A stretch of DNA of 64,000 nucleotides from Verrucomicrobiales bacterium (GCA_028712475.1 JAQTQB010000002.1:372001-436000); one strand, 5' to 3'. Counted from the stretch's first letter, positions 36,221 to 44,329 are shown. Notes: generated by a model from the sequence alone, not told the origin. Translations and numbers: made by a program.

Positions 36221-37182
36221 ACTATTGGCGACAGACCCGTTGGTGGCTTGTGTTTTGCGCGGCGGGACAACTGCTGGTCTCCCCGCTGCCCGCTGAAGAC
36301 TCAACCAACGCCGCCCCGCCGGCAAAATCATTTTCCTCGCCGCGCCATCGTCCGCCGCAGTCAGCACACGGAAAGTCTCCCGTGGATTTTTTCCGGCAGC
36401 TGCTGGCGATGACGCCGGAAGAACGCGATGAGCTTCTGACCAACCACCCGCCGGAAATCCGCACGCGCATCCTCGTCAAAGTGGGCGAGTATGAGGCGTT
36501 GAATCCCAACGAGCGCGAACTGCGGCTGCGCGCGACGGAATTGCGCTGGTATCTCATGCCGCTGCTGCGCGATTCGCCCACGAACCGCGCCGCGCGGCTG
36601 GCGCACGTGCCGGACGACCTTCGCGAGCTGGTTCAGGATCGTCTTTCAGAATGGAGCATTTTGCCGACGACGATGCAGCAGGAATTTCTGGAGAACGAAC
36701 ACATCCTCCATTACTTCGCGCATGTGGACACGAGCAACAGTCCGTCTGAAAATTTTGGGCGGGAACCGAGCGATGCCGAGCGGGCACGCTGGAACGCGCT
36801 GTCCGAACCCGAACGCCGCCAGGTCGCGGCGGGGTTCAATCATTTTTTTGAACTCACGCCCGATGAGAAACAAAAGACGCTTGGCACCTTGTCCGAAGCC
36901 GAACGCCGGCAGATGCAAAAAACCTTGCTGGCGTTTGACAAAATGCCGCCGTCCCAGCGCGCCGAATGTGTCAGCGCGTTCGCCAGGTTTGCAAGCATGA
37001 CCGCGCCGGAAAAGGCCGAGTTTTTGAAAAATGCCGAACGCTGGTCGCAGATGTCGCCCGCCGAACGCCAGGCGTGGCGCGATCTGGTCGTCAACGTGCC
37101 GCAATGGCCGCCGCTGCCCATTGGTTTTGTGGTGCCCATACCGGGAGAACCCAATCCCGGCGTGGTCACGAATCGCAATTGA
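36217..37182 (+). CDS. Exported DUF3106 protein
   Basis: A 321-residue protein with a signal peptide (cleavage near residue 26). The body contains repeated DUF3106-type helical units: FFRQLLAMTPEERDELLTN, SEWSILPTTMQQEFLEN, HFFELTPDEKQKTLGTLS, and SEAERRQMQKTLLAFDKMP. Such proteins are periplasmic and probably linked to envelope stress regulation. Translation is coupled to the upstream membrane protein by a 4-nt overlap. Confidence 0.78.
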   Translation: MNYWRQTRWWLVFCAAGQLLVSPLPAEDSTNAAPPAKSFSSPRHRPPQSAHGKSPVDFFRQLLAMTPEERDELLTNHPPEIRTRILVKVGEYEALNPNERELRLRATELRWYLMPLLRDSPTNRAARLAHVPDDLRELVQDRLSEWSILPTTMQQEFLENEHILHYFAHVDTSNSPSENFGREPSDAERARWNALSEPERRQVAAGFNHFFELTPDEKQKTLGTLSEAERRQMQKTLLAFDKMPPSQRAECVSAFARFASMTAPEKAEFLKNAERWSQMSPAERQAWRDLVVNVPQWPPLPIGFVVPIPGEPNPGVVTNRN

Positions 37183-37232
37183 AAAAGCGAATTTCAATTT
37201 CAATTTCCGCCGCCGCCCTCTAATTTCCCGCC

Positions 37233-38012
37233 GTGCATCCGATCCTGTTTCATCTCGGTTCGTTCCCGGTCCACGCCTATGGCGTGATGACCGCGCTCGC
37301 GTTCGTGCTCGGGCTGTGGACGGCCACGCTGCGCGGCCGCCGCGTAAACATCTCCGGCGAAATCATCGCCGACGTCACGCTTTGGGTCATGGTCGGCACC
37401 ATCATCGGCGCCCGCACCGTTTATGTGGTGACGTATTGGAAGGATGAATTTGCCGGCCAGCCGCTCTCGGAAATCTTTGCCATCTGGCACGGCGGACTGG
37501 TTTATTACGGCGGATTGATTGGCGCGTCGTTGGCAGGAATAACTTATCTGCGCTGGAAAAAACTGGCGCTGTGGAAAATCGCCGACGTCATGGCGCCGAG
37601 CATCGCGCTCGGCAGCGTCTTTGGCCGCATCGGCTGCCTGCTCAACGGCTGCTGCTACGGACGCGCCTGTGATGCGCCGTGGGCCATCAGCTTTCCTCCG
37701 GGAAATCCGCTGGGATCACCCACCACGCCGGTGCATCCCACGGAAATTTACGACGCCCTGCTGAACTTTGCCCTCTACCTTTTTCTCGCGTGGCTGTTCC
37801 GGCGCAAAAAATTCGACGGCCAGATTTTTGCGGCCTACCTCATCTGCTACGCCATCACGCGCTCATTCGTCGAATACTTTCGCGGCGATTACAACGACGC
37901 CCACCACCATTTCGGCCTCACGCCCGCGCAGCTTGTAAGCGTGCCCATTTTCGTCACCGGCCTTGCGCTGGCGGTGATTCTTTCACGACGCACGGAAATA
38001 AAACGAGGATAG
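37233..38012 (+). CDS. lgt: Prolipoprotein diacylglyceryl transferase
   Basis: A 259-residue polytopic membrane enzyme that attaches diacylglyceryl to the lipobox Cys of prolipoproteins. Recognised by GGLVYYGGLIGA, then GRIGCLLNGCCYGRAC (about 131-146) and PTEIYDALLNFALYLFLA. GTG 37233 is the start. Lgt works with LspA, encoded at 52453, on lipoproteins such as those at 10795 and 41400. The end is followed by a tandem-word element before miaA. Confidence 0.95.
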   Translation: MHPILFHLGSFPVHAYGVMTALAFVLGLWTATLRGRRVNISGEIIADVTLWVMVGTIIGARTVYVVTYWKDEFAGQPLSEIFAIWHGGLVYYGGLIGASLAGITYLRWKKLALWKIADVMAPSIALGSVFGRIGCLLNGCCYGRACDAPWAISFPPGNPLGSPTTPVHPTEIYDALLNFALYLFLAWLFRRKKFDGQIFAAYLICYAITRSFVEYFRGDYNDAHHHFGLTPAQLVSVPIFVTGLALAVILSRRTEIKRG

Positions 38013-38016
38013 TGAA

Positions 38017-38077
38017 CAGAGGATTGAAGATGGCCAACACACCCGACATCCATCCTCCATCCTCCATCCTCCATCCG
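38017..38077. repeat. Tandem-word element (CCATCCT words) at lgt/miaA border
   Basis: GAGGATTGAAGATGG on the left and a run of four CATCCTC-type words on the right (38049-38073, with CCATCCTCCATCC visible). The right arm codes for MiaA residues HPPSSILHP, so the element supplies the first codons of miaA. Confidence 0.75.
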
Positions 38078-39046
38078 CGCCCCATTTTCATTGCCGGGCC
38101 GACCGCCGTGGGCAAATCCGAGGTCGCCCTGCGGCTCGCCGAACAGCTTGGCGGCGAAATCATCTCCGCCGATTCCATGCAGGTGTATCGCGGACTCGAC
38201 ATCGGCACGGCCAAGCCGTCGCCCGCCGAACGCGCCCGCGTGCCGCATCACCTCATAGACATCTGCGACCTGACCGAAGCCTTCGACGCCGCGCAATTCA
38301 TCCGGCTCGCGCAATCGGCCGTCACGGAAATCCAGGCGCGCGGGCATGTGCCGGTTTTCTGCGGCGGCACCGGGCTTTATTTCAAGGCGTTCTTGAGCGG
38401 ACTCGGCGAAGCGCCCGCCACCAACCCCGAACTCCGCGCCGAACTGGAAGCCGCGCCGTTCGAGGCGTTGCTGCACGAACTGCGCGAACGCGACCCGGTC
38501 GCCTACGAACAGATTGATAAACAAAATCCGCGCCGCGTCATCCGCGCCGTGGAAGTGATCCGGCTGACGGGAAAACCATTTTCCGCGCAGCGCGCCCGGT
38601 GGGGCGAGACTCGGTGGGGCGAGACTCCGTCGAGCCTTAATCCAAAAACGGAAGCCAAAAAGTCAGGGCTTGACGGAGCCTCGCCCCACCAACTTTATTG
38701 CCTCACTCGAGCATCTGCGGACATGCACGCGCGCATCAACGCGCGCGTGGACACGATGTTTACGCGCGGGCTGGTGGAGGAGACGCGCGCCTTGCTCCAG
38801 CACGGGCTCGCCGAAAACAAAACCGCGATGCAGGCCATCGGCTACCGGCAGGTGGTGGAATATCTGCGCGACCAACGCCCGCTGCCGGAAACGATTGAGC
38901 TGGTGAAAAGCCGCACGCGGCAGTTTGCCAAGCGGCAACTGACATGGTTCCGCCGCCACGGAAACATGGAATGGATTGAATTGAAGCCGGGCGATTCGCT
39001 GGAAACAGCCGCTGAAAATTTGCGGCGCAATCTTGACGCAGCTTGA
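38030..39046 (+). CDS. miaA: tRNA dimethylallyltransferase, with in-frame repeat insert
   Basis: A 338-residue enzyme that prenylates A37 of tRNAs reading UNN codons. P-loop GPTAVGKSE (about 21-29), ISADSMQVYRGLDIGTAKP, and GGTGLYFKAF are intact, as is the C-terminal FAKRQLTWFRRH. Residues about 190-221 (WGETRWGETPSS... ASPHQ) correspond to the palindromic element at 38598-38690. The N-terminal IHPPSSILHP also comes from a repeat. The C-terminus EWIELKPGDSLE is duplicated as an orphan tail after the toxin-antitoxin genes. AGAGGA precedes ATG 38030. Confidence 0.95.
   Translation: MANTPDIHPPSSILHPRPIFIAGPTAVGKSEVALRLAEQLGGEIISADSMQVYRGLDIGTAKPSPAERARVPHHLIDICDLTEAFDAAQFIRLAQSAVTEIQARGHVPVFCGGTGLYFKAFLSGLGEAPATNPELRAELEAAPFEALLHELRERDPVAYEQIDKQNPRRVIRAVEVIRLTGKPFSAQRARWGETRWGETPSSLNPKTEAKKSGLDGASPHQLYCLTRASADMHARINARVDTMFTRGLVEETRALLQHGLAENKTAMQAIGYRQVVEYLRDQRPLPETIELVKSRTRQFAKRQLTWFRRHGNMEWIELKPGDSLETAAENLRRNLDAA
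38598..38690. repeat. GGTGGGGCGAG palindromic element inside miaA
   Basis: A 93-bp (31-codon) in-frame element. GGTGGGGCGAG occurs at 38598-38608 and again at 38613-38623. CTCGCCCCACC closes it at 38680-38690. The second left arm and the right arm pair over 19 nt with one mismatch (GTGGGGCGAGACTCCGTC against the right arm from 38672). Confidence 0.9.
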
Positions 39047-39055
39047 ACAGAAAGC

Positions 39056-39087
39056 TATATGTAACTCTATGAAGAAAGTTACATATA
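39056..39087. promoter_or_regulatory. Operator-like palindrome over the antitoxin start
   Basis: TATATGTAACT (39056-39066) and AGTTACATATA (39077-39087) are exact reverse complements with 10 bp between them, which contains the ATG of the antitoxin. This is the usual form of an autoregulatory operator in type II toxin-antitoxin operons. Confidence 0.75.
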
Positions 39088-39323
39088 CAGTTTCCGAGGC
39101 GCAGGCAAATTTGCCAGGGCTTTGCCGGGCTGGACGGCGGTTCGTGATTTCCCGGCGGGACAAGCCGGTTTATGTAGCCATGCCGCTGGAAGATTACGAC
39201 GCGCTGCTCGAAACGATGGAATTATTGAGCGATCCTACGGCGATGAAGACTTTGCGGGCGGCAAAGGCTGGCAGGCTGGCTTACAAGGAACTGGATTTGA
39301 CCGATGAAAATTTCGGCCTCTGA
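39069..39323 (+). CDS. Phd/YefM-type antitoxin
   Basis: An 84-residue protein with a Phd/YefM-like fold: KKVTYTVSEAQANLPGLC at the start (DNA-binding part), then FVISRRDKPVYVAMPLEDYDALLETM, followed by a short acidic tail that would wrap the toxin. ATG 39069 lies inside a perfect palindrome that is probably its own operator. It overlaps the toxin gene by 20 nt. It is flanked by miaA DNA on both sides. Confidence 0.85.
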   Translation: MKKVTYTVSEAQANLPGLCRAGRRFVISRRDKPVYVAMPLEDYDALLETMELLSDPTAMKTLRAAKAGRLAYKELDLTDENFGL

Positions 39324-39600
39324 ACAGGTGCAACGGTGGCTGGTTGCATTGCCGCCGGAAACCAAAAGGCGCGTGCGCGCCGCCTTGCGCGGGCTGGAAA
39401 AGGGGCGCGGCGACATCAAGGCGCTGCACAGCGAACTGGAGGGATTTTGCCGGCTGCGGATTGACGGGCTGCGGATTGTTTATTCCCAGCATCGCGGGCA
39501 GATCATCCGGCTGGAATACGCCGACAGCCGCGACGTGGTTTATGAAACCTTCCTGAAAGTTCTGCACGAACGGAAAATGCAAAATCCGCCGGCAGATTGA
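39304..39600 (+). CDS. RelE/ParE-family toxin
   Basis: A 98-residue basic protein of the RelE/ParE superfamily: helical start (VQRWLVALPPETKRRVRAALRGL), then FCRLRIDGLRIVYSQHRGQIIRLEYADSRDVVYE, the beta-sheet typical of RelE toxins. RelE members cleave mRNA in the ribosome and ParE members poison gyrase; sequence alone cannot decide. It overlaps the antitoxin by 20 nt, so both are made from one mRNA. Confidence 0.85.
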   Translation: MKISASEQVQRWLVALPPETKRRVRAALRGLEKGRGDIKALHSELEGFCRLRIDGLRIVYSQHRGQIIRLEYADSRDVVYETFLKVLHERKMQNPPAD

Positions 39601-39697
39601 CCCGGAATGGATTGAACTGAAGCCGGGCGAACCGCTGGAAGACTGCGTTCAGAAAATTGCCGAGGCATTTTTAAAGTCGTGGAGCGGCGCACGATAA
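39599..39697 (+). pseudogene. Orphan duplicated 3' tail of miaA
   Basis: Right after the toxin stop, the reading frame DPEWIELKPGEPLE continues for 32 codons to a stop. It matches the MiaA C-terminus (EWIELKPGDSLE) at 38965-39040 in the first 12 residues and then diverges, both ending in an amphipathic helix. No start codon. It is probably the displaced original 3' end of miaA. Confidence 0.85.
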
Positions 39698-39860
39698 TAG
39701 CCCACGGTGAAACCGTGGGTGAAATCGTCCAAAGAAATTCAAGCCCCGGCAGGGGCGGCAAAAATGTGTGAGAGGTTTTATCTGCGCCCCTGCCGGGGCT
39801 TGTGATTTTTATCGGCCTAAACCCACGGTTTCACCGTGGGCTATTATCTGCCGCGCCTCC
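39686..39860. repeat. REPIN-like nested palindrome, copy A
   Basis: Outer hairpins AGCCCACGGTGAAACCGTGG at 39699-39720 and its reverse complement at 39821-39842. Inner arms AAGCCCCGGCAGGGGCGGCA at 39741-39760 pair with 39784-39801. Ends carry GGAGC-type small hairpins (39681, 39850). It begins inside the miaA orphan tail. The DNA from 39861 to 39951 holds no gene I can support. Confidence 0.9.
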
Positions 39861-39951
39861 GGCGCTAAACGCGAACACGCCCATGACCGAAGATGCCCCA
39901 CGCGAACGCGGCAACGCCGAGAAACAATCTTAAAAAGCGGAGGGGCATAGT

Positions 39952-40332
39952 TTACATTCTTATCATCGGCGTGAATGGCTGGATGAAACGTAACCAAACG
40001 GCTACCCATGTGAGCCATCCCGCAAAAGCCATCATTAAAAACAACCCGGAATAGAGGCAGTCGTGCTTGAACGCCAGTTTGTGGCAACCAAATGACGCTG
40101 TGGCAATCAATATCCCACAAAGAATTTTACCGACGATGTGATTTAAACAGCGAACCGTGGTGAGTGTCAAATTGGGAAATCCGGACGACTGATGGTTTTG
40201 CAAATTAGGATCAAAATACCATGACCAAGCCCCAGAATCATGAAGTTTGGCGATGCCTTGCCCGCACACAACAAATGACACCAGCATAACCAAGATCATA
40301 AACCAAAAAAATGCTTTGGGGACAATTGACAT
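39952..40332 (-). CDS. AT-rich small membrane protein
   Basis: A 126-residue protein with three transmembrane segments (about 5-25, 63-83, 92-112) and no family I recognise. More AT-rich than neighbours. Lies 18 nt downstream of the LbH transferase gene on the same strand. Confidence 0.65.
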   Translation of the reverse strand: MSIVPKAFFWFMILVMLVSFVVCGQGIAKLHDSGAWSWYFDPNLQNHQSSGFPNLTLTTVRCLNHIVGKILCGILIATASFGCHKLAFKHDCLYSGLFLMMAFAGWLTWVAVWLRFIQPFTPMIRM

Positions 40333-40350
40333 GACAACGATTACTTTAAT

Positions 40351-41034
40351 TCAGCGTCCTCTCGGCCGTTTGACGACGACTTCAATCTCCGCCTTGTTCT
40401 TCGCGATCATGTTCGCGGGCAGGATGCCGCGCCAGAAAACGTTCGGGTAAACAATCGCGCCGCGACCGAGGATGCTGCCGGGGTTCAGCACGGCGTTGCA
40501 GCCGGCTTCCGCGCCGTCGCCCAGCAGCGAGCCGAACTTGCGCAGGCCGGTGTCGAACGGCTGGCCGTCCACCTCCACGAAAATGTTGCCGGGAAAAAGT
40601 TTGAAGTTGGAAATCTTCACGCCCGCGCCAAGGTGCGCCTTGTGGCCAAGGATCGAGTCGCCGACGTAGTTGTAGTGCGGTGCCTGAACCCCGTTGAACA
40701 ACAGCGAGTTTTTCAGTTCAGATGAATTGCCGACCACGCAGCCGTCGCCGATGATGACGTTCTCGCGGATGTAGGCGTTGTGCCGGATCTGGCAGTTCTT
40801 GCCGATGATGGCCGGGCCTTTGATCAGCACGCCGGGTTCCACGGTCGTGCCCTCGCCGATGAAAACCTTTTCACCGATGCTCGCGCCGGGAAAGCGTCTG
40901 GGCGGATTTTGTTTCGGCACATTGGCGAGGTAGGATTCAATTTTCTTGAGCGCGTCCCAAGCAAAGTTGCAACCGTCAAAAAGGGCGGCGTGTCCGGTTT
41001 GCGAAAGGTCAAACAAGTCAGCGGGTTTGAACAT
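40351..41034 (-). CDS. Left-handed beta-helix acyl/acetyltransferase-like protein
   Basis: A 227-residue protein: a short N-terminal helical part, then hexapeptide repeats forming a left-handed beta helix (VFIGEGTTVEPGVLIKGPAIIG, YVGDSILGHKAHLGAGV). Resembles the C-terminal domain of GlmU and other sugar-nucleotide transferases, including GTP-type nucleotidyltransferase partners. NVFWRGILPANMIAKNKAEI closes it. The substrate is unknown; probably a cytoplasmic sugar-nucleotide acyltransferase. Confidence 0.8.
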   Translation of the reverse strand: MFKPADLFDLSQTGHAALFDGCNFAWDALKKIESYLANVPKQNPPRRFPGASIGEKVFIGEGTTVEPGVLIKGPAIIGKNCQIRHNAYIRENVIIGDGCVVGNSSELKNSLLFNGVQAPHYNYVGDSILGHKAHLGAGVKISNFKLFPGNIFVEVDGQPFDTGLRKFGSLLGDGAEAGCNAVLNPGSILGRGAIVYPNVFWRGILPANMIAKNKAEIEVVVKRPRGR

Positions 41035-41128
41035 GGCGGAAAGTTAATTGAAACGTGCGCGACGGCAAAGGGAAATGGCGCGGGCTTGCCATTCGCGCTG
41101 GCGGGGGTATTTTTGCGGGCGTCGGCGC

Positions 41129-41204
41129 GCCCCCGTAGCTCAAATGGATAGAGCAGCGGTTTCCTAAACCGTTGATCCCAGTTCAATTCCGGGCGGGGGC
41201 ACCA
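41129..41204 (+). tRNA. tRNA-Arg (CCT), one T-stem mismatch
   Basis: Acceptor GCCCCCG/CGGGGGC, D stem GCTC/GAGC, anticodon stem GCGGT/ACCGT around loop TTCCTAA (anticodon CCT), A73 and encoded CCA. The T stem reads CCCAG/CCGGG, which gives an A-C mismatch at the fourth pair; the usual sequence would be CCCGG. The tRNA is otherwise normal. Confidence 0.93.
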
Positions 41205-41399
41205 GCCTTCACCCTTTGGGCTCCGGCCCGGCTGGCCAGTCTTCACTTGAATTACCGCGAAAGCGGACTAGCGTAACTTCACTGGCAGGCGATAAAACCA
41301 CCAGATATCAAAGGTTTTTTAAGCCGTATGAATAGTCTGCCTGCCAAAGCAGTCAAAGCTTTTGTAACGGTCAATTATACCTGAACCAATGGCCAATTT

Positions 41400-43319
41400 A
41401 TGAAAACCTCGATTTCCAGATTTTTCCTCCTCGGTGCGGCGTTGGCGACGTTGGCATTGGCCAGCGCCTGTTCGCAACAAAGCTCCAACGCCCAGGCGCA
41501 GACGTCTGCGCCGCCAGCCGTGAGCGCAACATCCGTTCCGACCGTGCAGACCGCACCAGCAATGCCGGCTGCCCCGGAAATTCCCCCGGTGACCGCGACC
41601 CCCGCCACGATTCCGCCAAACATCGTCCCAACGAGTCCGCTGGCGCAGGTCGTGCGGCTCGCGCAGGCGGGCGTGGATGAAAGCATCATCATGGTTTACG
41701 TCACCAACTCCAGCCGCACCTTCAATCTGGATTCGGACAAGATCATTTACCTCACCGACCTCGGTGTTCCGACTGATGTGGTGACAGCAATGATGCAGCG
41801 CGACCAGTTCTTGCAACAGCAATTCGCCGCCGCCCAGGCCGAGCAACTGGCGCAGCAGACGCAACAGACCCAACAGGAACAAACTGCTCCGGCTCCTGAA
41901 GCCGCTCCGGCGGACACGGAAGAAGTTGCGTCGCAACCCGCCCCGGTGACGGTCAATTATTTTAACGAGACGCTTTCACCTTACGGCAGCTGGGTGGTGG
42001 TCAACGGTTATGGCCGTTGCTGGCGGCCTGCGGTCTGCGTCTATAATCCAGGCTGGCAGCCGTATTGCGACCGTGGCCATTGGGTTTACACGGACTGCGG
42101 CTGGTATTGGTCCTCGGATTATGCTTGGGGCGCAACGTTTCATTACGGACGCTGGTTCAACGATGCAAGCATCGGCTGGTGCTGGTATCCCGACACCGTC
42201 TGGGCGCCGTCATGGGTGACGTGGCGCTATTCGAACAATTACTGCGGCTGGGCGCCTTTGCCGCCGCGCACCTACTGCCAGACTGGCGTAGGCCTCGTCT
42301 ATCAGAATGGAAATTTCGGCCTGGGCTTGAATTTCGGCCTGGGCGCAAGCTGCTACACCTTTGTGCCGTCACAGTATTTCTGCAATCCGCATCCGCGTAA
42401 TTATTGCGCCAGCCCGGGACAGGTGGCGCAGATTTATAACAACACCAAAATCGTCAATAACATCAAAATCAAAGGCAACGGCAACAACCAGATCATCATC
42501 AACAACGGCATCCCCGTGCAAAACGTCGCCGCCACCACTCAAACGCCGATCCGTCAGGTGCCGGTTCATGAAATAGACCGCTCGTTTGTGCATGGCGGTC
42601 ACGGCCAGCCGATGGATCGTCCAAGCCGTGTTTTTGGCGGGAACCGCGCGAACTTCACGGGCAATGCCGGTTCACCCGCGCAGCCATCGGTGCCGGCGCG
42701 CACGGAAACACCCTCCTCAACAACAGTTCATCAATATCCGCCGCACTCCATCGTTGTTAACGGAAGTGGCAACAACCGTCCGGCACGCGCTGAAGCTCCG
42801 GCACAAAATCGTTTCCCGCAGCCGACGGTCAATCAAACGCCACAGGTCGAACATGGCCAAATGACCCACGCTCCGGTTCGCACGCGGCCAGAGCGTAATA
42901 ATCTGGTCGCGACCGCTCCTCAACGCCCGGCATCCTCGGCAAATTATCATGCGCCGGCTTACACCGCGCCGGTTCAAACTCCGCCTGCGAATTTCAATTC
43001 CGCACCCCAGCCCGCGCCGGCACGCTGGCAGCAGCCGGTGACACCGCGCAACTACACCCGCAATCCCGAGGCGAGGCAGAACATGGCCGCACAAAACCGG
43101 GTGGTCGCGCCGCCGGTGAATTATTCCGCGCCTCCGCAAGCCCAGCCGCAGCCGCGCAGCTACAGCCAGCCGCGCAACGAAGTGCGCCAGAATTATTCAC
43201 AGCCGGCCGTCGTGGCCCCACCACAGCCGCAACGTAGCGCGCCAAGCATTGCGTCCGCGTCGGCACAGCAACAGCAAGGCGGCGGACGGTGGGGCAATCA
43301 AAACTGGGGGCCGCGTTGA
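41400..43319 (+). CDS. DUF6600-type lipoprotein
   Basis: A 639-residue lipoprotein: lipobox ATLALASAC (Cys near residue 24), Pro/Ala/Thr-rich linker, and at about residues 180-300 the DUF6600 domain with repeated Trp/Tyr motifs (LSPYGSWVVVNGYGRCWRP, RGHWVYTDCGWYWSS, WGWAPLPP-type CGWAPLPPRTY). The C-terminal half is disordered and Asn/Gln/Pro-rich. The domain function is unknown. The protein is anchored to the envelope by Lgt/LspA processing. A perfect terminator follows. Confidence 0.85.
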   Translation: MKTSISRFFLLGAALATLALASACSQQSSNAQAQTSAPPAVSATSVPTVQTAPAMPAAPEIPPVTATPATIPPNIVPTSPLAQVVRLAQAGVDESIIMVYVTNSSRTFNLDSDKIIYLTDLGVPTDVVTAMMQRDQFLQQQFAAAQAEQLAQQTQQTQQEQTAPAPEAAPADTEEVASQPAPVTVNYFNETLSPYGSWVVVNGYGRCWRPAVCVYNPGWQPYCDRGHWVYTDCGWYWSSDYAWGATFHYGRWFNDASIGWCWYPDTVWAPSWVTWRYSNNYCGWAPLPPRTYCQTGVGLVYQNGNFGLGLNFGLGASCYTFVPSQYFCNPHPRNYCASPGQVAQIYNNTKIVNNIKIKGNGNNQIIINNGIPVQNVAATTQTPIRQVPVHEIDRSFVHGGHGQPMDRPSRVFGGNRANFTGNAGSPAQPSVPARTETPSSTTVHQYPPHSIVVNGSGNNRPARAEAPAQNRFPQPTVNQTPQVEHGQMTHAPVRTRPERNNLVATAPQRPASSANYHAPAYTAPVQTPPANFNSAPQPAPARWQQPVTPRNYTRNPEARQNMAAQNRVVAPPVNYSAPPQAQPQPRSYSQPRNEVRQNYSQPAVVAPPQPQRSAPSIASASAQQQQGGGRWGNQNWGPR

Positions 43320-43339
43320 TGGCCCAACGATAATCCTGG

Positions 43340-43371
43340 CGCCGCGTGGAAACTTTCCACGCGGCGTTTTT
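43340..43371 (+). terminator. Rho-independent terminator
   Basis: Near-perfect palindrome CGCCGCGTGGAAA C TTTCCACGCGGCG followed by TTTTTGCTTTT, 20 nt after the DUF6600 gene. Confidence 0.92.
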
Positions 43372-43438
43372 GCTTTTGCATCTTCGACGCCACTGGCAAA
43401 GTTTCCGCGTGGGAATTTCCCGGCAACAATTTGAGCAG

Positions 43439-44017
43439 ATGAAAGCGCGCCTCGATGGCAAGTCGCCGCGTGTCGTCGCGCATTCCCCGCAGGTCACGCA
43501 TCACGCATCACGCATCACGGAGACAATTCTTGGCATTGACCCGTCGCTGCGCGGCACCGGCTACGGCGTCATCAAACTGGCCAGGCCATTCCCGGAAACG
43601 CTGGCGCACGGCACGATTTCCTGTCCGGCGACGTGGCCGCATTCGCGCTGCCTCGCCAAGATTTCCCAGGCGCTCCGCGATGTGCTGCGGGAATATCAGC
43701 CGACCGTTTGCGCCATCGAAGGACTTTTCTTCGCGCAGAACCTGAAGACCGCCATCGTCATGGGCGAAGCGCGCGGCGCGGCGATGGCGGCGATTGCCGA
43801 GGCCGGTCTGGACATTTACGAGATCGCCCCGCGCAAAGTGAAGCTGGCCATCGTCGGCTACGGTGCGGCGCAGAAACTTGCCGTCGCCAAAATGGTGCAG
43901 CGACTTTTGAATCTGCCCAAGCCGCCCGCACCCGACGCAGCGGACGCGCTCGCGCTCGCGCTGGCCCATGCGCAGGAAAATTCACGGCATGGTTTGAGTG
44001 CGCCGAAGAAAATTTGA
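43439..44017 (+). CDS. ruvC: Holliday junction resolvase RuvC
   Basis: A 192-residue endonuclease that resolves Holliday junctions with RuvAB. The catalytic acids are in GIDPSLRGTGYG (Asp near 33), AIEGLFFAQN (Glu near 94) and PDAADALALALAH (Asp near 167-170). Residues about 18-27 (HHASRITETI) come from a tandem CATCACG repeat at 43491-43518. The first 28 residues, including those from the repeat, are absent from typical RuvC. ATG 43439 is used because no other start is in frame before the domain. An AT-rich gene separates it from ruvA. Confidence 0.93.
   Translation: MKARLDGKSPRVVAHSPQVTHHASRITETILGIDPSLRGTGYGVIKLARPFPETLAHGTISCPATWPHSRCLAKISQALRDVLREYQPTVCAIEGLFFAQNLKTAIVMGEARGAAMAAIAEAGLDIYEIAPRKVKLAIVGYGAAQKLAVAKMVQRLLNLPKPPAPDAADALALALAHAQENSRHGLSAPKKI
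43491..43518. repeat. Tandem CATCACG words at the ruvC 5' end
   Basis: GTCACGCATCACGCATCACG and one more word, encoding the N-terminal HHASRITE region of RuvC. No clear opposite arm. Same design as the other gene-border elements. Confidence 0.7.
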
Positions 44018-44036
44018 AACCTGCTTCAAAGAAGCC

Positions 44037-44327
44037 ATGTATTTTTTGATTTACGATGCAGTGCCAAAGAGAGGAATTGGTGCATACGACAAGTATGCAG
44101 GATCACACGTCGCTTGCTGGATTAATGTTGAAAAAATTGAGATCGCCCGGCAAAAAGCAGTGGCCATGATTCAAGAGCAAGGTTGGAAGATTCGGAAACA
44201 AGTCGAAGAATATTCTATAACCAGAGAGATGGCAGAACAGTCAACCGGCTTGCAATACTATGAACAGGCACTAATTGACACGGAAGTTTTAGTGTTTGTT
44301 ACATCGCCCCGAAAAAAACCTAAATAA
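44037..44327 (+). CDS. AT-rich hypothetical protein between ruvC and ruvA
   Basis: A 96-residue soluble alpha/beta protein (MYFLIYDAVPKRGIGAYDKY at the start), with no family I recognise. It begins 19 nt after ruvC and ends 2 nt before the GTG of ruvA, so it appears to be inserted into the ruvCA operon. Its codon use is visibly more AT-rich. Unlike the neighbours it has no DNA-repair signature. Confidence 0.75.
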   Translation: MYFLIYDAVPKRGIGAYDKYAGSHVACWINVEKIEIARQKAVAMIQEQGWKIRKQVEEYSITREMAEQSTGLQYYEQALIDTEVLVFVTSPRKKPK

Positions 44328-44329
44328 TT

